Shown here piece after piece: positions 24,604 through 34,325 of a DNA stretch of 56,109 bases. Origin of the DNA: an uncultured Anaerolineae bacterium. Its GTDB lineage: Bacteria > Chloroflexota > Anaerolineae > J036 > Brachytrichaceae. A program made the position numbers and the translations under genes. The stretch spans positions 1 to 56,109 of the forward strand of contig CALBEF010000010.1 of the NCBI GenBank assembly GCA_937927775.1, read 5' to 3'. Position 1 is the first letter of the stretch, and the number at the start of each line of letters is the position of its first letter. The notes below the pieces were generated by a model that was not told the origin of the DNA, ran no database searches, and saw only the letters and a program-made list of their open reading frames with translations.

Positions 24604-24795
24604 GTGTGTTACCTCCAGTGGAAAATGATTGTTTGGGGAGCGTCCGGTGATGCGCCCGCGTAGTGTTGTGTTCCATTGTACGACACGGCGCGAGGCGCTT
24701 CGCTGCGGGCTGCGGGCAAAAGGCCGATCGATTGCGCGCAGTAACGCGCGCTACCACGCGCGCCCTCTGTGCGCGCAGCACTGCCACAGCAAAGA

Positions 24796-24817
24796 GGCGC
24801 GGCTTGTGTGCCGCGCC
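24796..24817. repeat. 8-bp inverted repeat in the gap 24604-24870
   Basis: GGCGCGGC, a 6-nt loop and GCCGCGCC. It lies 54 bp downstream of the serpin stop on the minus strand with no U tract. Nothing else is recognisable in this gap. Confidence 0.35.
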
Positions 24818-24870
24818 ATTTGCGAGGGATCACAAGCGATTCGTGGAGAGGTCGCCTGAGCGGCGCAGAA

Positions 24871-26193
24871 TCAGGGCGCCACAATCGCGCCGATGAACAA
24901 CAATGCGCCGCTGTGATCATCGCGGATGGCGACCAGGAAAGGCCGCTCGACGATCATGGTGAAACGCTCCGGCTCTTCGCGCGCCGAGGTGACACCCATC
25001 TCCACCGAAGTGACGGCGGCAGCCTCGGCGCCTTCTTCATTCACCTCGATGAAAGTCTTGTGCATGACGTTGCTGATGAACACATTTTCGGGCCGCAAGT
25101 CCACCATCGGGCTGAAGTCGGCCCGCTGTGGATCGAACGCGACGCTCATGCCCAGCGCGCTCAACGCGTTGTTCAAGCCGGCTTCGTATTCCAGCGTGTA
25201 GCGCGGCATGGCCAGGAATCCTTCCGACGGGCCGAATTGCCCCATCCACGTCGCCCATTGCTCGGCCGTGAGCCGGGCCGTCAGCGCGTCGAGCGACGAG
25301 GATTCATCGGGCAGAAAGACCACCATGCTGAACCGGCTTTCCGCGTCGGGCGCGCCAAACGGCAGACTGACGGCCTGAAAGTCCTCGCCGCGCAGATAGT
25401 GAAACGTTCCCGAGCGCGACATCATGGGAACCTGCTTCCGGCTGCCGTCGAGCAGGATGAACGGCTGTTCCCGCGTCACCTGCGGATCGAACGCTTTGAC
25501 CCACGCGCCTTTGAAATAGATCGCATTGATGAGGAACAGAATCGCGTCATCGGAAATTCGATCCAGGATGCGGGAGATCTTGCGATTGGTCTTTTCGTTC
25601 ACCCAGGCATTGATGGCGTCCACAGTGGCAGGGTCGCTGAAGTCCAGGGCAGAGACCTCGGCTGCGTAGAACAAGCGGACGCGCGCCAGAAAATCCTGCC
25701 TGAAGGCGACATCCTGCCGGCCCCACAACGAGTTGGCGATCGACAAAGTCACTTTGGGATCGGCCGTCGCCAGCGTTTGCAGCAGCGCGGCATACGATTG
25801 ATTGACCTCATCGAGGCTGAGGCCGTTCAGTTCGAGCGCGCGGGCCATGGCCTGTTGTGTTTCGCCGCCGGCCCCGTTGTGCGTCATCGCCAGGGCTATG
25901 GCGACGCTGGCCGGCGAGATGAACACATTGCCGGCTGCGTCTGCGTCGCGCAGATTGGCAAACAACTTCAGGCCAAAACGATTGTTCGCCGCGACCAGCG
26001 CCGGACTCATCTCGCCCCGCGCCACCGGCCTGGGCGCGCCCTCTGCCGGCGCGACAGCCGTCGGCGCGTCTGGCTGTATGTCGCCGCGCGGCGTAGAGAC
26101 CGGAACTGAGGGCGGACGTTCGGCGCTGCCGCAGGCAGCCAGTCCTGCGCCGGCTGCCAGCAGCGCAATCAGAAATTCACGACGGTTTTTCAT
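24871..26193 (-). CDS. serpin-family protease inhibitor, predicted lipoprotein
   Basis: A 440-residue secreted serpin. The N-terminus MKNRREFLIALLAAGAGLAAC is a lipoprotein signal, followed by a Pro/Ala-rich linker to residue ~60. The serpin fold then begins (NRFGLKLFANL), with NVFISPASVAIALAM, the shutter region and FIEVNEEGAEAAAVTS. The last is the reactive-loop hinge; its small residues (GAEAAA) are those of inhibitory serpins. By spacing, the scissile bond falls near VTSA. A GGAGG site precedes the ATG at 26193. Bacterial serpins are uncommon; this one would act at the cell surface against a serine or cysteine protease not identified here. Confidence 0.92.
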   Translation of the reverse strand: MKNRREFLIALLAAGAGLAACGSAERPPSVPVSTPRGDIQPDAPTAVAPAEGAPRPVARGEMSPALVAANNRFGLKLFANLRDADAAGNVFISPASVAIALAMTHNGAGGETQQAMARALELNGLSLDEVNQSYAALLQTLATADPKVTLSIANSLWGRQDVAFRQDFLARVRLFYAAEVSALDFSDPATVDAINAWVNEKTNRKISRILDRISDDAILFLINAIYFKGAWVKAFDPQVTREQPFILLDGSRKQVPMMSRSGTFHYLRGEDFQAVSLPFGAPDAESRFSMVVFLPDESSSLDALTARLTAEQWATWMGQFGPSEGFLAMPRYTLEYEAGLNNALSALGMSVAFDPQRADFSPMVDLRPENVFISNVMHKTFIEVNEEGAEAAAVTSVEMGVTSAREEPERFTMIVERPFLVAIRDDHSGALLFIGAIVAP

Positions 26194-26260
26194 TTCGGAC
26201 GCCTCCATACGTGTTTCTCTCGCAACGCCAATGACGCCGCGCGTCGCCGGCCGGTTCCAC

Positions 26261-26295
26261 AAAAAAGCTCCCGAAACCCAACCGGCTTCGGGAGC
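26261..26295 (-). terminator. rho-independent terminator after gap
   Basis: On the minus strand, GCTCCCGAA pairs perfectly with TTCGGGAGC across an 11-nt loop and is followed by TTTTTT. It lies 47 bp after the gap stop and separates it from the serpin gene. Confidence 0.9.
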
Positions 26296-26342
26296 CTGCA
26301 CTCGCGTCGACGCGCGCTACGCAATACGCAACACGCGCTACG

Positions 26343-27404
26343 TCACAGCCTCGCAGCCATGAACGCCGCCAGATCGGCCGTGCGGCAGGAGTAACCCCAC
26401 TCGTTGTCGTACCAGGTCACGACCTTGACGAAGTCGCTCTTGTCCTTGCCCAGCACCGAGGTGAACGGCAGATCGACCGACGAGCTGTGCGGGTCGCCCT
26501 TGTAGTCGATGCTGACCAAAGGCTCATCGACGGCGGCCAGGATGCCCTTCATCGGGCCGGCGGCGGCGTCGCGGAACGCCTGGCGCAATTCTTCGGTTGT
26601 TGTTGGCACTTCAACCTGGGCCGTGAAGTCGACTACCGACACGGTCGAGGTGGGCACGCGCAGCGCGTAGCCGTCGAATTTGCCCTTCAGGTCAGGGATA
26701 ACGAGCGCGACAGCCCTGGCGGCGCCGGTCGTGGTGGGGATGATGCTCATCGCGGCGGCGCGCGCGCGGCGCAAATCACTGTGCGGCAGGTCCAGAATCT
26801 TCTGGTCGTTGGTGTAGGCGTGAATGGTGGTCATCAGGCCGCGCACGATCTTGTACTTGTCGTGCACGACTTTAGCTGCCGGCGCTAGACAGTTGGTCGT
26901 GCACGAGGCATTGGAGATGACATGGTGACTGGCCGGGTCGTACTTGTCCTCGTTCACGCCCATGACGATGGTGAGGTCTTCGCCTTCAGCCGGGGCCGAG
27001 ATAATGACTTTCTTCGCGCCGCCTTTGGTGATATGGTTCTCGGCGCCGAGCACTGTCTTGCCCTTCTTGTTGACGCCGTCCTTCTTGATGGTGAACAGGC
27101 CGGTGCTCTCGATCACGATATCGACGCCAATATCGCCCCACGGCAGTTTGGAGGGGTCAGTCTCCTTGAACACCTTGATCGGCTTGCCATCAACGAGCAG
27201 CGTGTCCTCGCCCTGCGCCTCCACCGTGCCGTCGAAGCGCCCGTAGTTCGAGTCGTATCGCAGCAGGTGCGCCATGGTCTTGAGGTCGCCGATGTCATTG
27301 AAGGCAACCACTTCCAGCGTGTCGGGATGACGATCGCGAATCGCCTTGAGCACCTGCCGGCCAATGCGGCCAAAACCGTTGATGCCAACTTTAACTTTCG
27401 CCAT
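26343..27404 (-). CDS. gap: glyceraldehyde-3-phosphate dehydrogenase, type I
   Basis: Oxidises and phosphorylates glyceraldehyde-3-phosphate in glycolysis, or the reverse. The 353-residue protein has the NAD-binding [13 protein letters not shown] at residue 8, the catalytic Cys168 in SNASCTTNC, and the C-terminal [11 protein letters not shown]. Before residue 130 it carries a slightly long, Lys-rich loop ([17 protein letters not shown]), which explains a length about 15 above the usual ~335. AAGGAG precedes the ATG. It lies 69 bp downstream of yvcK on the same strand, an association also found in other bacteria, and ends in a clear terminator. Confidence 0.97.
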   Translation of the reverse strand: MAKVKVGINGFGRIGRQVLKAIRDRHPDTLEVVAFNDIGDLKTMAHLLRYDSNYGRFDGTVEAQGEDTLLVDGKPIKVFKETDPSKLPWGDIGVDIVIESTGLFTIKKDGVNKKGKTVLGAENHITKGGAKKVIISAPAEGEDLTIVMGVNEDKYDPASHHVISNASCTTNCLAPAAKVVHDKYKIVRGLMTTIHAYTNDQKILDLPHSDLRRARAAAMSIIPTTTGAARAVALVIPDLKGKFDGYALRVPTSTVSVVDFTAQVEVPTTTEELRQAFRDAAAGPMKGILAAVDEPLVSIDYKGDPHSSSVDLPFTSVLGKDKSDFVKVVTWYDNEWGYSCRTADLAAFMAARL

Positions 27405-27473
27405 TGTGTGTAACTCCTTAGTGTTGCGCGCGGCAACAGACAGACTATTTCCTGCGCGCCTGAGATCTCCTGT

Positions 27474-28802
27474 TCAGTGGTCGAGCAATTTCAGCACGGT
27501 CGCCGCCAGCTTGGCCGGATCATGCCGCCATGGGAACTCATCGTCCGCCACATCGGCCTGAACGACCCTTGCGCTGCTGTTGTGAAGCGCCGGCTCAGAC
27601 TGGATTATATCCACCCCCTGCGGAAGCCGGAAATCCGGATCGACGTGGTTGTTGGCAATCACAATATCGATCAGGCCGCGCCCGATGTGTCGCTCGATGG
27701 CCGCCACATGGTCGCTGAGCGTGAACCCATCGGTCTCGCCGCGCTCGGTGGCGACGTTCCCCACATACACGCGCAGGCCCTTTGCCTGCTTCAGCGCCTG
27801 GGCAATGCCTGGCACCAGCAGATTGGGCATGACGCTGGTGAACAAGCTGCCCGGCCCCATGACAATCAAATCAGCCTCCAGAATCGCCCGCACGGCCTCT
27901 GGATAGGCCGGCGGATCGCCTGGCTCCAGCCAGACGCGCTCGATCGGGTAGCCGGCCTTGCCGATGGACGACTCACCGCGCACCGGCGACGGCGCCGGCG
28001 CATCGCCATTCACGGGCATCGCCATCTTCTCCGCGCTCAGGTCGCGCAACTCTGCGCACAGCGTCACATCTTTCAGCGTGCTCGGCACGATGCGCCCTTT
28101 GATGACCAGCACCCTGCTCGATTCCAACAACGCCCTCTCGAAGCTGCCCGTCAGTTCAGCCATCGCGGCAATGAACAGGTTGCCGAACGAGTGCCCGCTC
28201 AAGCCCTCGCCGCTGCCGAAGCGATACTGGAAGAGCTGCGCCACCAGCGAATCTTCGCTGGCCAGCGCGGCGATGCACATGCGAAAATCGCCCGGCGGCA
28301 ACACGCCCAGCTCGCGCCGCAGCCGGCCCGAACTGCCGCCATCGTCGGCGACGGTGACAATGGCCGTGATATTGCTGGTGTGCTGTTTCAGGCCCCGCAG
28401 CAAGGCCGACAATCCGTGCCCGCCGCCAATCGCCACAACGCGCGGCCCGCGCGAGCCGATGCGCTGATCCCACAGCTTGTCGATCAGCGGCTGGCTGTCT
28501 GCGCCGCGCATCGTTTCCATGATCGAGCGGTTGAAGCGATAAAAGCCATATCCAAAGGCCACCAGTCCCGCGCCGCCCACAATCACAGCGCGCGCCCAAC
28601 GCTCCAGGAATTGCAGCGTGAGGTAATAGAAGATCTCGGGCACCTCGGCCTGGCGATAGATTTGCACCTGCACGTAGCCAATGCCCAGACCGATGAAGGC
28701 CATGCCGACAATCATCAACAGCAACCAGCGCTTGACGCGCAGCCCTGGAAGGAACCAGCGCAGCACCTGTTGCCGAAACCACGTGTCTATTCCGCGTCTC
28801 AT
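27474..28802 (-). CDS. yvcK: YvcK/CofD-like protein (gluconeogenesis factor) with N-terminal membrane segments
   Basis: YvcK-family proteins bind UDP-GlcNAc and adjust the flow of carbon between central metabolism and cell-wall synthesis. The 442-residue protein has the nucleotide-sugar core: AIGGGHGLSALLRGLK, TVADDGGSSGRLR, LPPGDFRMCIAAL, MGPGSLFTSVMPNLL and VATERGETDGF. In front of it, residues 24-45 and 68-88 form two hydrophobic helices, so this version is membrane-tethered. It is upstream of gap on the same strand. The start has no ribosome site, and repeats fill the upstream gap. Confidence 0.92.
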   Translation of the reverse strand: MRRGIDTWFRQQVLRWFLPGLRVKRWLLLMIVGMAFIGLGIGYVQVQIYRQAEVPEIFYYLTLQFLERWARAVIVGGAGLVAFGYGFYRFNRSIMETMRGADSQPLIDKLWDQRIGSRGPRVVAIGGGHGLSALLRGLKQHTSNITAIVTVADDGGSSGRLRRELGVLPPGDFRMCIAALASEDSLVAQLFQYRFGSGEGLSGHSFGNLFIAAMAELTGSFERALLESSRVLVIKGRIVPSTLKDVTLCAELRDLSAEKMAMPVNGDAPAPSPVRGESSIGKAGYPIERVWLEPGDPPAYPEAVRAILEADLIVMGPGSLFTSVMPNLLVPGIAQALKQAKGLRVYVGNVATERGETDGFTLSDHVAAIERHIGRGLIDIVIANNHVDPDFRLPQGVDIIQSEPALHNSSARVVQADVADDEFPWRHDPAKLAATVLKLLDH

Positions 28803-28804
28803 TG

Positions 28805-28900
28805 AAAGTCGTCAGTCGTCAGTGGTCAGTCGTCAGATGACAGAGGGGAACAGGTGTCTGAAATCTGACAATCCAAAATCTAAAATCCAGAATCCAAAAT
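28805..28900. repeat. degenerate short-oligomer repeats (GTCAGTCGTCAG and AATCCAAAATC types)
   Basis: The gap upstream of yvcK consists of tandem units related to GTCAGTCGTCAG, followed by units related to AATCCAAAATC. They fill almost the whole space between yvcK and the CapA-like gene. Confidence 0.7.
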
Positions 28901-28902
28901 CG

Positions 28903-30387
28903 TCAGTAGCCGCTTGCCGCAAACAGCGTCCTGAGCAGAGTGGCGCGGTCTTTGTCGCTCATCGGCCTGGGCTGCGAATAATCCATGATGTACGCAGTGC
29001 GCAGATCGACGCCCAGGTAGCGGCCATCATAGAACACATGGCGATCAACAAAAGTCTGGTGCGTGCCAACGCCGGCCTGATCGCCAAAGAACAGATTGCC
29101 CGTGCCGTAGTGGATGAAGCCCTGCGCGCTCACGTCAAAGCCTTGCGCGTGATGGCCCTGGCTGCCATTGACCACCACCGCGCCGGCGTCGCGCAGCGCC
29201 TTGAAGTCGCGCTGCTGCTGGGGGGTTGCCCGGTAGGTGTAGAACTCCGCGTATTGCAGGGCAGCGATCACCAGATAGCCCTCCGCGCGCAATTCCTGGA
29301 TGACCGGAATGATCAAATCGAGCGCACGCGGGTTCTGCGCGCCACAGCGCGCCGACCCAGGCCGGTCATCGGTGGCCCAGTTCGCGCCGAACCAGTTGCA
29401 GCCCACAAACGCGATCGGGTTGCCGTTCACGATCATCTTGACCGGCTTCAAGGCCTCGGCGGCAGTGCGCCCGCCGGCAAAATACGGCCAGCCCAGGTCT
29501 TCATAGATTTTCAGCGTGTTCGACAGATGAATCCAGCCCTTGTCCCACAAGTGGTTGCCAGACAGCTCGATGATGTCTGTGCCGACATACTCCAGCAGTT
29601 CGATGTACTTCGGGTTGGAGCACATGCTGACGCCGTCGTTGAAGGACGGCTTCGGGCATTTGTCCCAGAAGGACACCTCGTTGCTGATGTGCGTCACGTC
29701 GGCGGTTGTCAACCAGTCGCGGATGGCCTCGCCGGGATAGGTAATGCCCTTGCGCTCCATCATCACGGCGGTGCCGCGCACCAGCGCCGTCACGCCGGTC
29801 ATGGCGACCACGGCCATGCGGTTGAGGTCGCGGTTGATCGCCGGCCCATCCCCCGCCTTGAGCGGATAACGCCCCACATCGGCAGCCTTGTCGAACAGGT
29901 TGATGCCATCCACCCACAACAGCTTCCAGCGCGCCTCGAGCTGATCGAACGGCAGAATCGCCAGCGCGCCGGGCCGGGCCGCCCACGCCACCGCCACCAG
30001 GTCGCGCGCGTCGGCCTGCGCGATATTCGGGTTGCCGGGCTGTCCCAGCACCCCCTTCATCGCCTCATAGGTATCGGGCGCAACGACCAGCGCCAGGTCG
30101 CTGCCGCGCCAGTAATCATTCAGCGCGTTCACATCGCCCTGCCAGAACGCTCTGAGCGCGGTGAAACTGATGGTGTCGGTCACGGTGGGAAACGGCGCTG
30201 CCAGCGCATACACAATCGAACCGCCCTGCCCTTTCGGCGCAATGGCGGCGCGGGCTGCGTCCGCAGATGCGCCGGCCAGGCCGGGCGACACGAGGGTTGA
30301 TGCAAGCGCGACAGCGCCAACCAGCGCAGCCACGAAACGCGCCACGGTCCGGGTCGGGGCAGATGTCATCCGAGTATTCATGCTCAT
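28903..30387 (-). CDS. CapA-family (PGA_cap metallophosphatase-like) secreted protein with extra N-terminal domain
   Basis: The 494-residue protein has a signal peptide (ARFVAALVGAVALASTL). Residues ~52-185 look like a substrate-binding-protein-type domain (PTVTDTISFTALRAFWQGD). From ~190 comes the CapA fold: VVAMTGVTALVRG, HISNEVSF, IELSGNHLWDKG, VNGSQGHHAQGFD and IHYGTGNLFF. CapA proteins are linked to poly-gamma-glutamate or cell-envelope polymer release, though most homologues are untested. TATAAT ends 11 nt before the ATG at 30387 and no ribosome site is visible. Confidence 0.87.
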   Translation of the reverse strand: MSMNTRMTSAPTRTVARFVAALVGAVALASTLVSPGLAGASADAARAAIAPKGQGGSIVYALAAPFPTVTDTISFTALRAFWQGDVNALNDYWRGSDLALVVAPDTYEAMKGVLGQPGNPNIAQADARDLVAVAWAARPGALAILPFDQLEARWKLLWVDGINLFDKAADVGRYPLKAGDGPAINRDLNRMAVVAMTGVTALVRGTAVMMERKGITYPGEAIRDWLTTADVTHISNEVSFWDKCPKPSFNDGVSMCSNPKYIELLEYVGTDIIELSGNHLWDKGWIHLSNTLKIYEDLGWPYFAGGRTAAEALKPVKMIVNGNPIAFVGCNWFGANWATDDRPGSARCGAQNPRALDLIIPVIQELRAEGYLVIAALQYAEFYTYRATPQQQRDFKALRDAGAVVVNGSQGHHAQGFDVSAQGFIHYGTGNLFFGDQAGVGTHQTFVDRHVFYDGRYLGVDLRTAYIMDYSQPRPMSDKDRATLLRTLFAASGY

Positions 30388-30398
30388 GGTTAAAAAGG

Positions 30399-30404
30399 AT
30401 TATA
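30399..30404 (-). promoter_or_regulatory. -10-like hexamer of the CapA-like gene
   Basis: Consensus TATAAT on the minus strand ending 11 nt before the ATG at 30387, with no Shine-Dalgarno sequence, so the leader is very short or absent. Confidence 0.5.
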
Positions 30405-30480
30405 GCGATTCAACACCAACAACGGACAGACCGTGCCCTTGTCACCCTTTCACCTTGTCACCCCGTCCCCCGCCGCTCCG

Positions 30481-30486
30481 TATAAT
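30481..30486 (+). promoter_or_regulatory. -10 hexamer of the M20 peptidase gene
   Basis: Consensus TATAAT 18 nt before the ATG at 30505. TTGTCA at 30455-30460 resembles a -35 box but is 20 bp away. Unlike the leaderless genes, this one keeps an AGGAG ribosome site in its short leader. Confidence 0.5.
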
Positions 30487-30504
30487 CCCTGCCAGGAGAA
30501 CCAC

Positions 30505-31881
30505 ATGGACACCCAACGTTTCGACACCTATCTGCTTGAGAACCGCGAGCGCATGCTGGAAGAGTACAAGGACTTCCTGCGCCAGCCCAGTGTGGCCGCC
30601 ACCGGCCAGGGCATCACCGAAATGGCCGCGCTGGTCGCCCGCCGGCTCGCCCTGCTGGGCGCCTCTGTGAAGGTTGTGCCGACCGAGGGCGACGCCGCGC
30701 CGGTCGTGTGGGCCGAGCTGGGCGAGGGCGATAAGACGCTGCTGATCTACAACCACTATGACGTGCAGCCGCCCGAACCGCTGGAGCTGTGGGAGTCGCC
30801 GCCATTCGAGCCGGCCATCCGTGACGGCAAGCTCTACGCGCGCGGCGCGTCGGACGACAAGGGCGAACTCATCACCCGCATCCACGCCGTCGAAGCCTGG
30901 CTGAAGACGCAGGGCAAGCTGCCCTTCAGGATCAAGTGGCTGGTCGAGGGCGAAGAGGAGATCGGCAGCATCCATCTGCATCGCTGGGTCGAGCAGCACA
31001 AAGACTGGCTGACCGGCGACGGCGGCGGTCGCATCGACGGCTGCCTGTGGGAGTTTGGCAGCACCGACGAGCAGGGGCGCTTCACCCTGCACATGGGCGT
31101 CAAAGGCATCTGCTATGTGCAACTGCGCGTCAAGTCAGTCGATCACGACCTGCATTCATCCTACGCGCCGCTGGCCCCCAATGCCGCGTGGCGGCTGGTG
31201 TGGGCGCTCAACACGATCAAGGATCAGGACGAAAATATCCTGATCGATGGCTACGCCGACCACGTGCGCGAGCCAAGCGCCGCCCAGATGGACATGCTGC
31301 GCAAGATGCCATTCGCGGAAGAGGAGATCAAGCGCATCTGGAACATCGACGCATTCCTGAAAGGCCGGACAGGCGTCGAGGCGCTCAAAGCCTACTTGTT
31401 CACGCCCACGGCGACGATTTGCGGCATCACCACCGGCTGGCAGGGCAGCGGCACCAAGACTGTGTTGCCGGCCGAGGCCAGCGCCAAGGTCGATTTCCGC
31501 CTGGTGCCGGACCTGACGCCCGAGATCGTGGTGGACCTGTTGCGCAAACACCTCGACAGGCGCGGCTTTCAGGACGTGGAAATCGTGGGCTACGACGGCT
31601 ATCGCGCCGAGTTCTGCGACGTGGAAGCGCCCATCGTGCAGGCCGCCGCGCGCGCCGCGAAAACAGTCTACGGCCACGAGCCGGTGATGATCCCGACCGC
31701 CGCCGGCAGCGGGCCAATGTGGTCGCTATCGTCGTTCATCGGCGGCGTGCCGGTGGTGTGCGCCGGCATTGCCCATGCCGACAACCGCGTGCACTCGCCC
31801 AACGAGCACATCATTCTGCAAAACTACTACGACGGGATGCGCTACATCGGCCGGCTGTTCGATGAGTTTGCGCGCTGCTGA
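30505..31881 (+). CDS. M20-family metallopeptidase (dipeptidase type)
   Basis: A cytosolic di-zinc peptidase of 458 residues. Metal and catalytic residues are visible: His in YNHYDVQPPEP, bridging Asp in RGASDDKGE, Glu-Glu in EGEEEIGS, and the late His in HADNRVHSPNEHI. The dimerisation (lid) domain lies between, with the GVKGICYVQLRVK segment. It resembles the ArgE/DapE/carnosinase-like dipeptidase branch with the WESPPFEP motif. The start at 30505 has an AGGAG site. It is convergent with the class II aldolase gene. Confidence 0.93.
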   Translation: MDTQRFDTYLLENRERMLEEYKDFLRQPSVAATGQGITEMAALVARRLALLGASVKVVPTEGDAAPVVWAELGEGDKTLLIYNHYDVQPPEPLELWESPPFEPAIRDGKLYARGASDDKGELITRIHAVEAWLKTQGKLPFRIKWLVEGEEEIGSIHLHRWVEQHKDWLTGDGGGRIDGCLWEFGSTDEQGRFTLHMGVKGICYVQLRVKSVDHDLHSSYAPLAPNAAWRLVWALNTIKDQDENILIDGYADHVREPSAAQMDMLRKMPFAEEEIKRIWNIDAFLKGRTGVEALKAYLFTPTATICGITTGWQGSGTKTVLPAEASAKVDFRLVPDLTPEIVVDLLRKHLDRRGFQDVEIVGYDGYRAEFCDVEAPIVQAAARAAKTVYGHEPVMIPTAAGSGPMWSLSSFIGGVPVVCAGIAHADNRVHSPNEHIILQNYYDGMRYIGRLFDEFARC

Positions 31882-31899
31882 GCACTCAGCACTCATCGC

Positions 31900-32652
31900 T
31901 CACTTGAACTGCGCCCGGCGCACGTGCTCATCTGGCCGGTAATGGATGCGCGCAATGTCCTGGTCGCTCAGGAAGTTCGGCCCGCCCAGCGCATACGTGC
32001 CGGCCAGTATCTTGGCGTGTTTGACCGCCATCGCCATCACGTTCTCCACCTGCCTGGCCGTCTGCCCCAGCGCAAACACGCCGTGGTTTTGCAGGTAGAT
32101 CGTGCGCGGCATTTCACCATGCCGCTCGGCCACTTCCTTCACCCGCGCCACCACCGCTCGCGCCAGCGGCACGCCGGGATCTGTGTACGGCACAAAGACC
32201 GACTCGATGCCGCACACCACGATCTCGTCCGGCATGATGTGCTTCACAATGTCCCGCGCGTTCTTCGAGCACAGAATCATGTTCGGGTACACGCAATGCG
32301 CGTGGCCGATGAATTTGGCGTCGGTGATCTGGTACAGCGCGCCGTGCAGCACCGTCTCGACGGAGGGCCGCGCGGACACAGCGGGATCGACGCGCGCCTC
32401 ATTGAGAACGCGCGTCACGTCCTCATCGCTGGGAGCGCCATCGAGCAGCGTCCCAACCTTGCGCCAGTCGATCTCGACCAGTTGATCGGGCCGGATCGAC
32501 TTCAGATTCGAGCCGCTCGCTTTCACAAAAAACGTGTGCTCGTCAATTCTGGCGCTGGTGTTGCCTTCGCCGATGATGGCATACTCTTTCGACTCTTCAC
32601 CCAGATGATGGGACAACTCGACAAGTTCATTGAGAATTTCCTGTTTGGTCAT
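31900..32652 (-). CDS. class II aldolase/adducin-family protein
   Basis: A 250-residue zinc aldolase-type protein related to fuculose/rhamnulose-phosphate aldolases. EGNTSARID and VKASGSNL form the substrate-binding loops. Likely zinc ligands are the His pair in GHAHCVYPN and the later His in LQNHGVFALG, with Glu in PSVETVLHG as the catalytic acid. The ATG at 32652 (not the TTG one codon before) has AGGAG. It is the last gene of a minus-strand cluster with a permease and two dehydrogenases, which suggests cleavage of a sugar or sugar acid to lactaldehyde-type or glycolaldehyde products. Phosphorylated substrate use is not proven. Confidence 0.88.
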   Translation of the reverse strand: MTKQEILNELVELSHHLGEESKEYAIIGEGNTSARIDEHTFFVKASGSNLKSIRPDQLVEIDWRKVGTLLDGAPSDEDVTRVLNEARVDPAVSARPSVETVLHGALYQITDAKFIGHAHCVYPNMILCSKNARDIVKHIMPDEIVVCGIESVFVPYTDPGVPLARAVVARVKEVAERHGEMPRTIYLQNHGVFALGQTARQVENVMAMAVKHAKILAGTYALGGPNFLSDQDIARIHYRPDEHVRRAQFK

Positions 32653-32741
32653 CAATTACTCCTATTGCAGTCAAGCTTACACGGGGATCAGTCGCTTCGC
32701 AAGGCAATCGCATCCCCTCACCCCGTCACCTCATCACCCCC

Positions 32742-34274
32742 TCACCTCCCCGCCAACGCCATGAGCCATGTCACGACGCCCAGCGCCAGGCCGATCAGCG
32801 CGCCATACGGCAGCGTGACGCGCAATACCTCGCCATCGCGCCCGGCCAGCCCCACCGTGCTGCATCCCACGATGAGCTTGGCCGGCGCGATCATGCTGCC
32901 CAGCGAGCCGCCGGCTGTCTGCGCGGCCAGCAACACCGCCGGCGCGATGCTCAACAGCTCGGCGATGCTTTTCTGCATCGGCCCAAACAACACGTTCGAG
33001 TTGGTGTTGCTGCCGGTGGCAAATGCGCCCAGAATGCCGGCCAGCGGCGAGGCCAGCGGAAACGCCTCGCCCATGGCCGCGCTCAGCCCCTGCGCCAGCA
33101 GCAACGTCATGCCGCAATGCTCCATCAGCGCCGACAAACCGACCATGCTGAGGATACCCACGCTGGCCGGCGCAGCCGCGCGCCACGTCGCGCGCAGCGC
33201 CTCGCCCCAGCCCGCCACGCTGCCCAGTCCGATCCGACGATAGAACAACGCGCTCAGCAACGCCACCAGCAGAATGGACGCGCCGGGGTGCGTGAAAATG
33301 CGAAAGGCTTGCCCAAAGCCGGCCGGCGTCACAAACCCATCCAGCGTGCCGACTTCCGGGAACGCGACGCGCCACACCACAAGGTCCAGCGCCGCTTTCA
33401 CCGGCGGCACGCCGATCAACACCGTCATCAGCAGCGCCAGGCCGCCATACACCGCCAGCGTCGGCCACAATGCAGCCTGCCGGGAGTCTGCGGCGCTGAG
33501 TTGCGCGCCGGCGTCAGGTTCGCCAGTGCGCGCTCGTCCCAGCGCCACGCCGGCTGCAATGCCGGCCAGCCCCGCGCCGAGCGCCGCCAGGGGCGTGAGA
33601 CCGATCATCGCCAGCAGCGCCTGCACACCCGCCATCACACCCCCCACGATCACCACAGCCGGCCACGACACGGGCTGCCGCAGAATACGCGCAGTCGCCA
33701 GCCCGCACAGCAGACAGGCCACGCCCAGCATCAGCGCGGCCACCGGCGCCAGCACCGCCGGCTCGATACCGGTGACGGCCACCAGCGACTGCAAAATCAC
33801 GCCCATGTCGCCAAACGTGACCGCCCAGGCGTGGCCGACCGCGACAGCGGCAACTGCTGTGACCGGCGCTACCCCCAGGCCGACGAGCATGGGCGCAACA
33901 ACGGCGATGGGAATGCCGAAGCCGGCCAATCCCTCCAGCGCGCCGCTGAACGCCCACGCCACCACCAACAGCAAAACCGCGCGTTTGCGAATGGCGCGCT
34001 GCAGCGCCCCGGCCAGCGCGTCGATGCCCCCGGCCTGCCGCACGATGTTGTAGAGCAACAACGCCGGCCACAGCACCACCAGCACATACAGCGCCAGCAG
34101 CGCGCCTTTGGCCTGCGACACCCACAGCACATCGGGCGTCAGGCCAAACGCGAGCGCGGCGACAAGGATGCCGGCCAGCCAGCCGGCGGGGCCGGCGCGC
34201 TGCCCGCCCCAGCGCGCCAATAACATCAGCGCGAGAACGATCAGAATCGGGGACGCCGCAAGCAGATAGCGCAT
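32742..34274 (-). CDS. LctP-family permease (L-lactate/glycolate permease-like)
   Basis: A 510-residue polytopic protein with about twelve to thirteen membrane segments. It matches the LctP family by FSGALEGLAGFGIPIAV, VGHAWAVTFGDMG, and FATGSNTNSNVLFGPMQ. Members import lactate or glycolate with protons. It lies between an aldolase and an SDR gene on the same strand, so the cargo may be a hydroxy acid used or made by that cluster. There is no clear ribosome site at the ATG 34274. Confidence 0.9.
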   Translation of the reverse strand: MRYLLAASPILIVLALMLLARWGGQRAGPAGWLAGILVAALAFGLTPDVLWVSQAKGALLALYVLVVLWPALLLYNIVRQAGGIDALAGALQRAIRKRAVLLLVVAWAFSGALEGLAGFGIPIAVVAPMLVGLGVAPVTAVAAVAVGHAWAVTFGDMGVILQSLVAVTGIEPAVLAPVAALMLGVACLLCGLATARILRQPVSWPAVVIVGGVMAGVQALLAMIGLTPLAALGAGLAGIAAGVALGRARTGEPDAGAQLSAADSRQAALWPTLAVYGGLALLMTVLIGVPPVKAALDLVVWRVAFPEVGTLDGFVTPAGFGQAFRIFTHPGASILLVALLSALFYRRIGLGSVAGWGEALRATWRAAAPASVGILSMVGLSALMEHCGMTLLLAQGLSAAMGEAFPLASPLAGILGAFATGSNTNSNVLFGPMQKSIAELLSIAPAVLLAAQTAGGSLGSMIAPAKLIVGCSTVGLAGRDGEVLRVTLPYGALIGLALGVVTWLMALAGR

Positions 34275-34325
34275 GAAGGCAATTGTGGCCAGGATGGAGG
34301 CGCTTTCAACCAGACGCGGGCCGGC

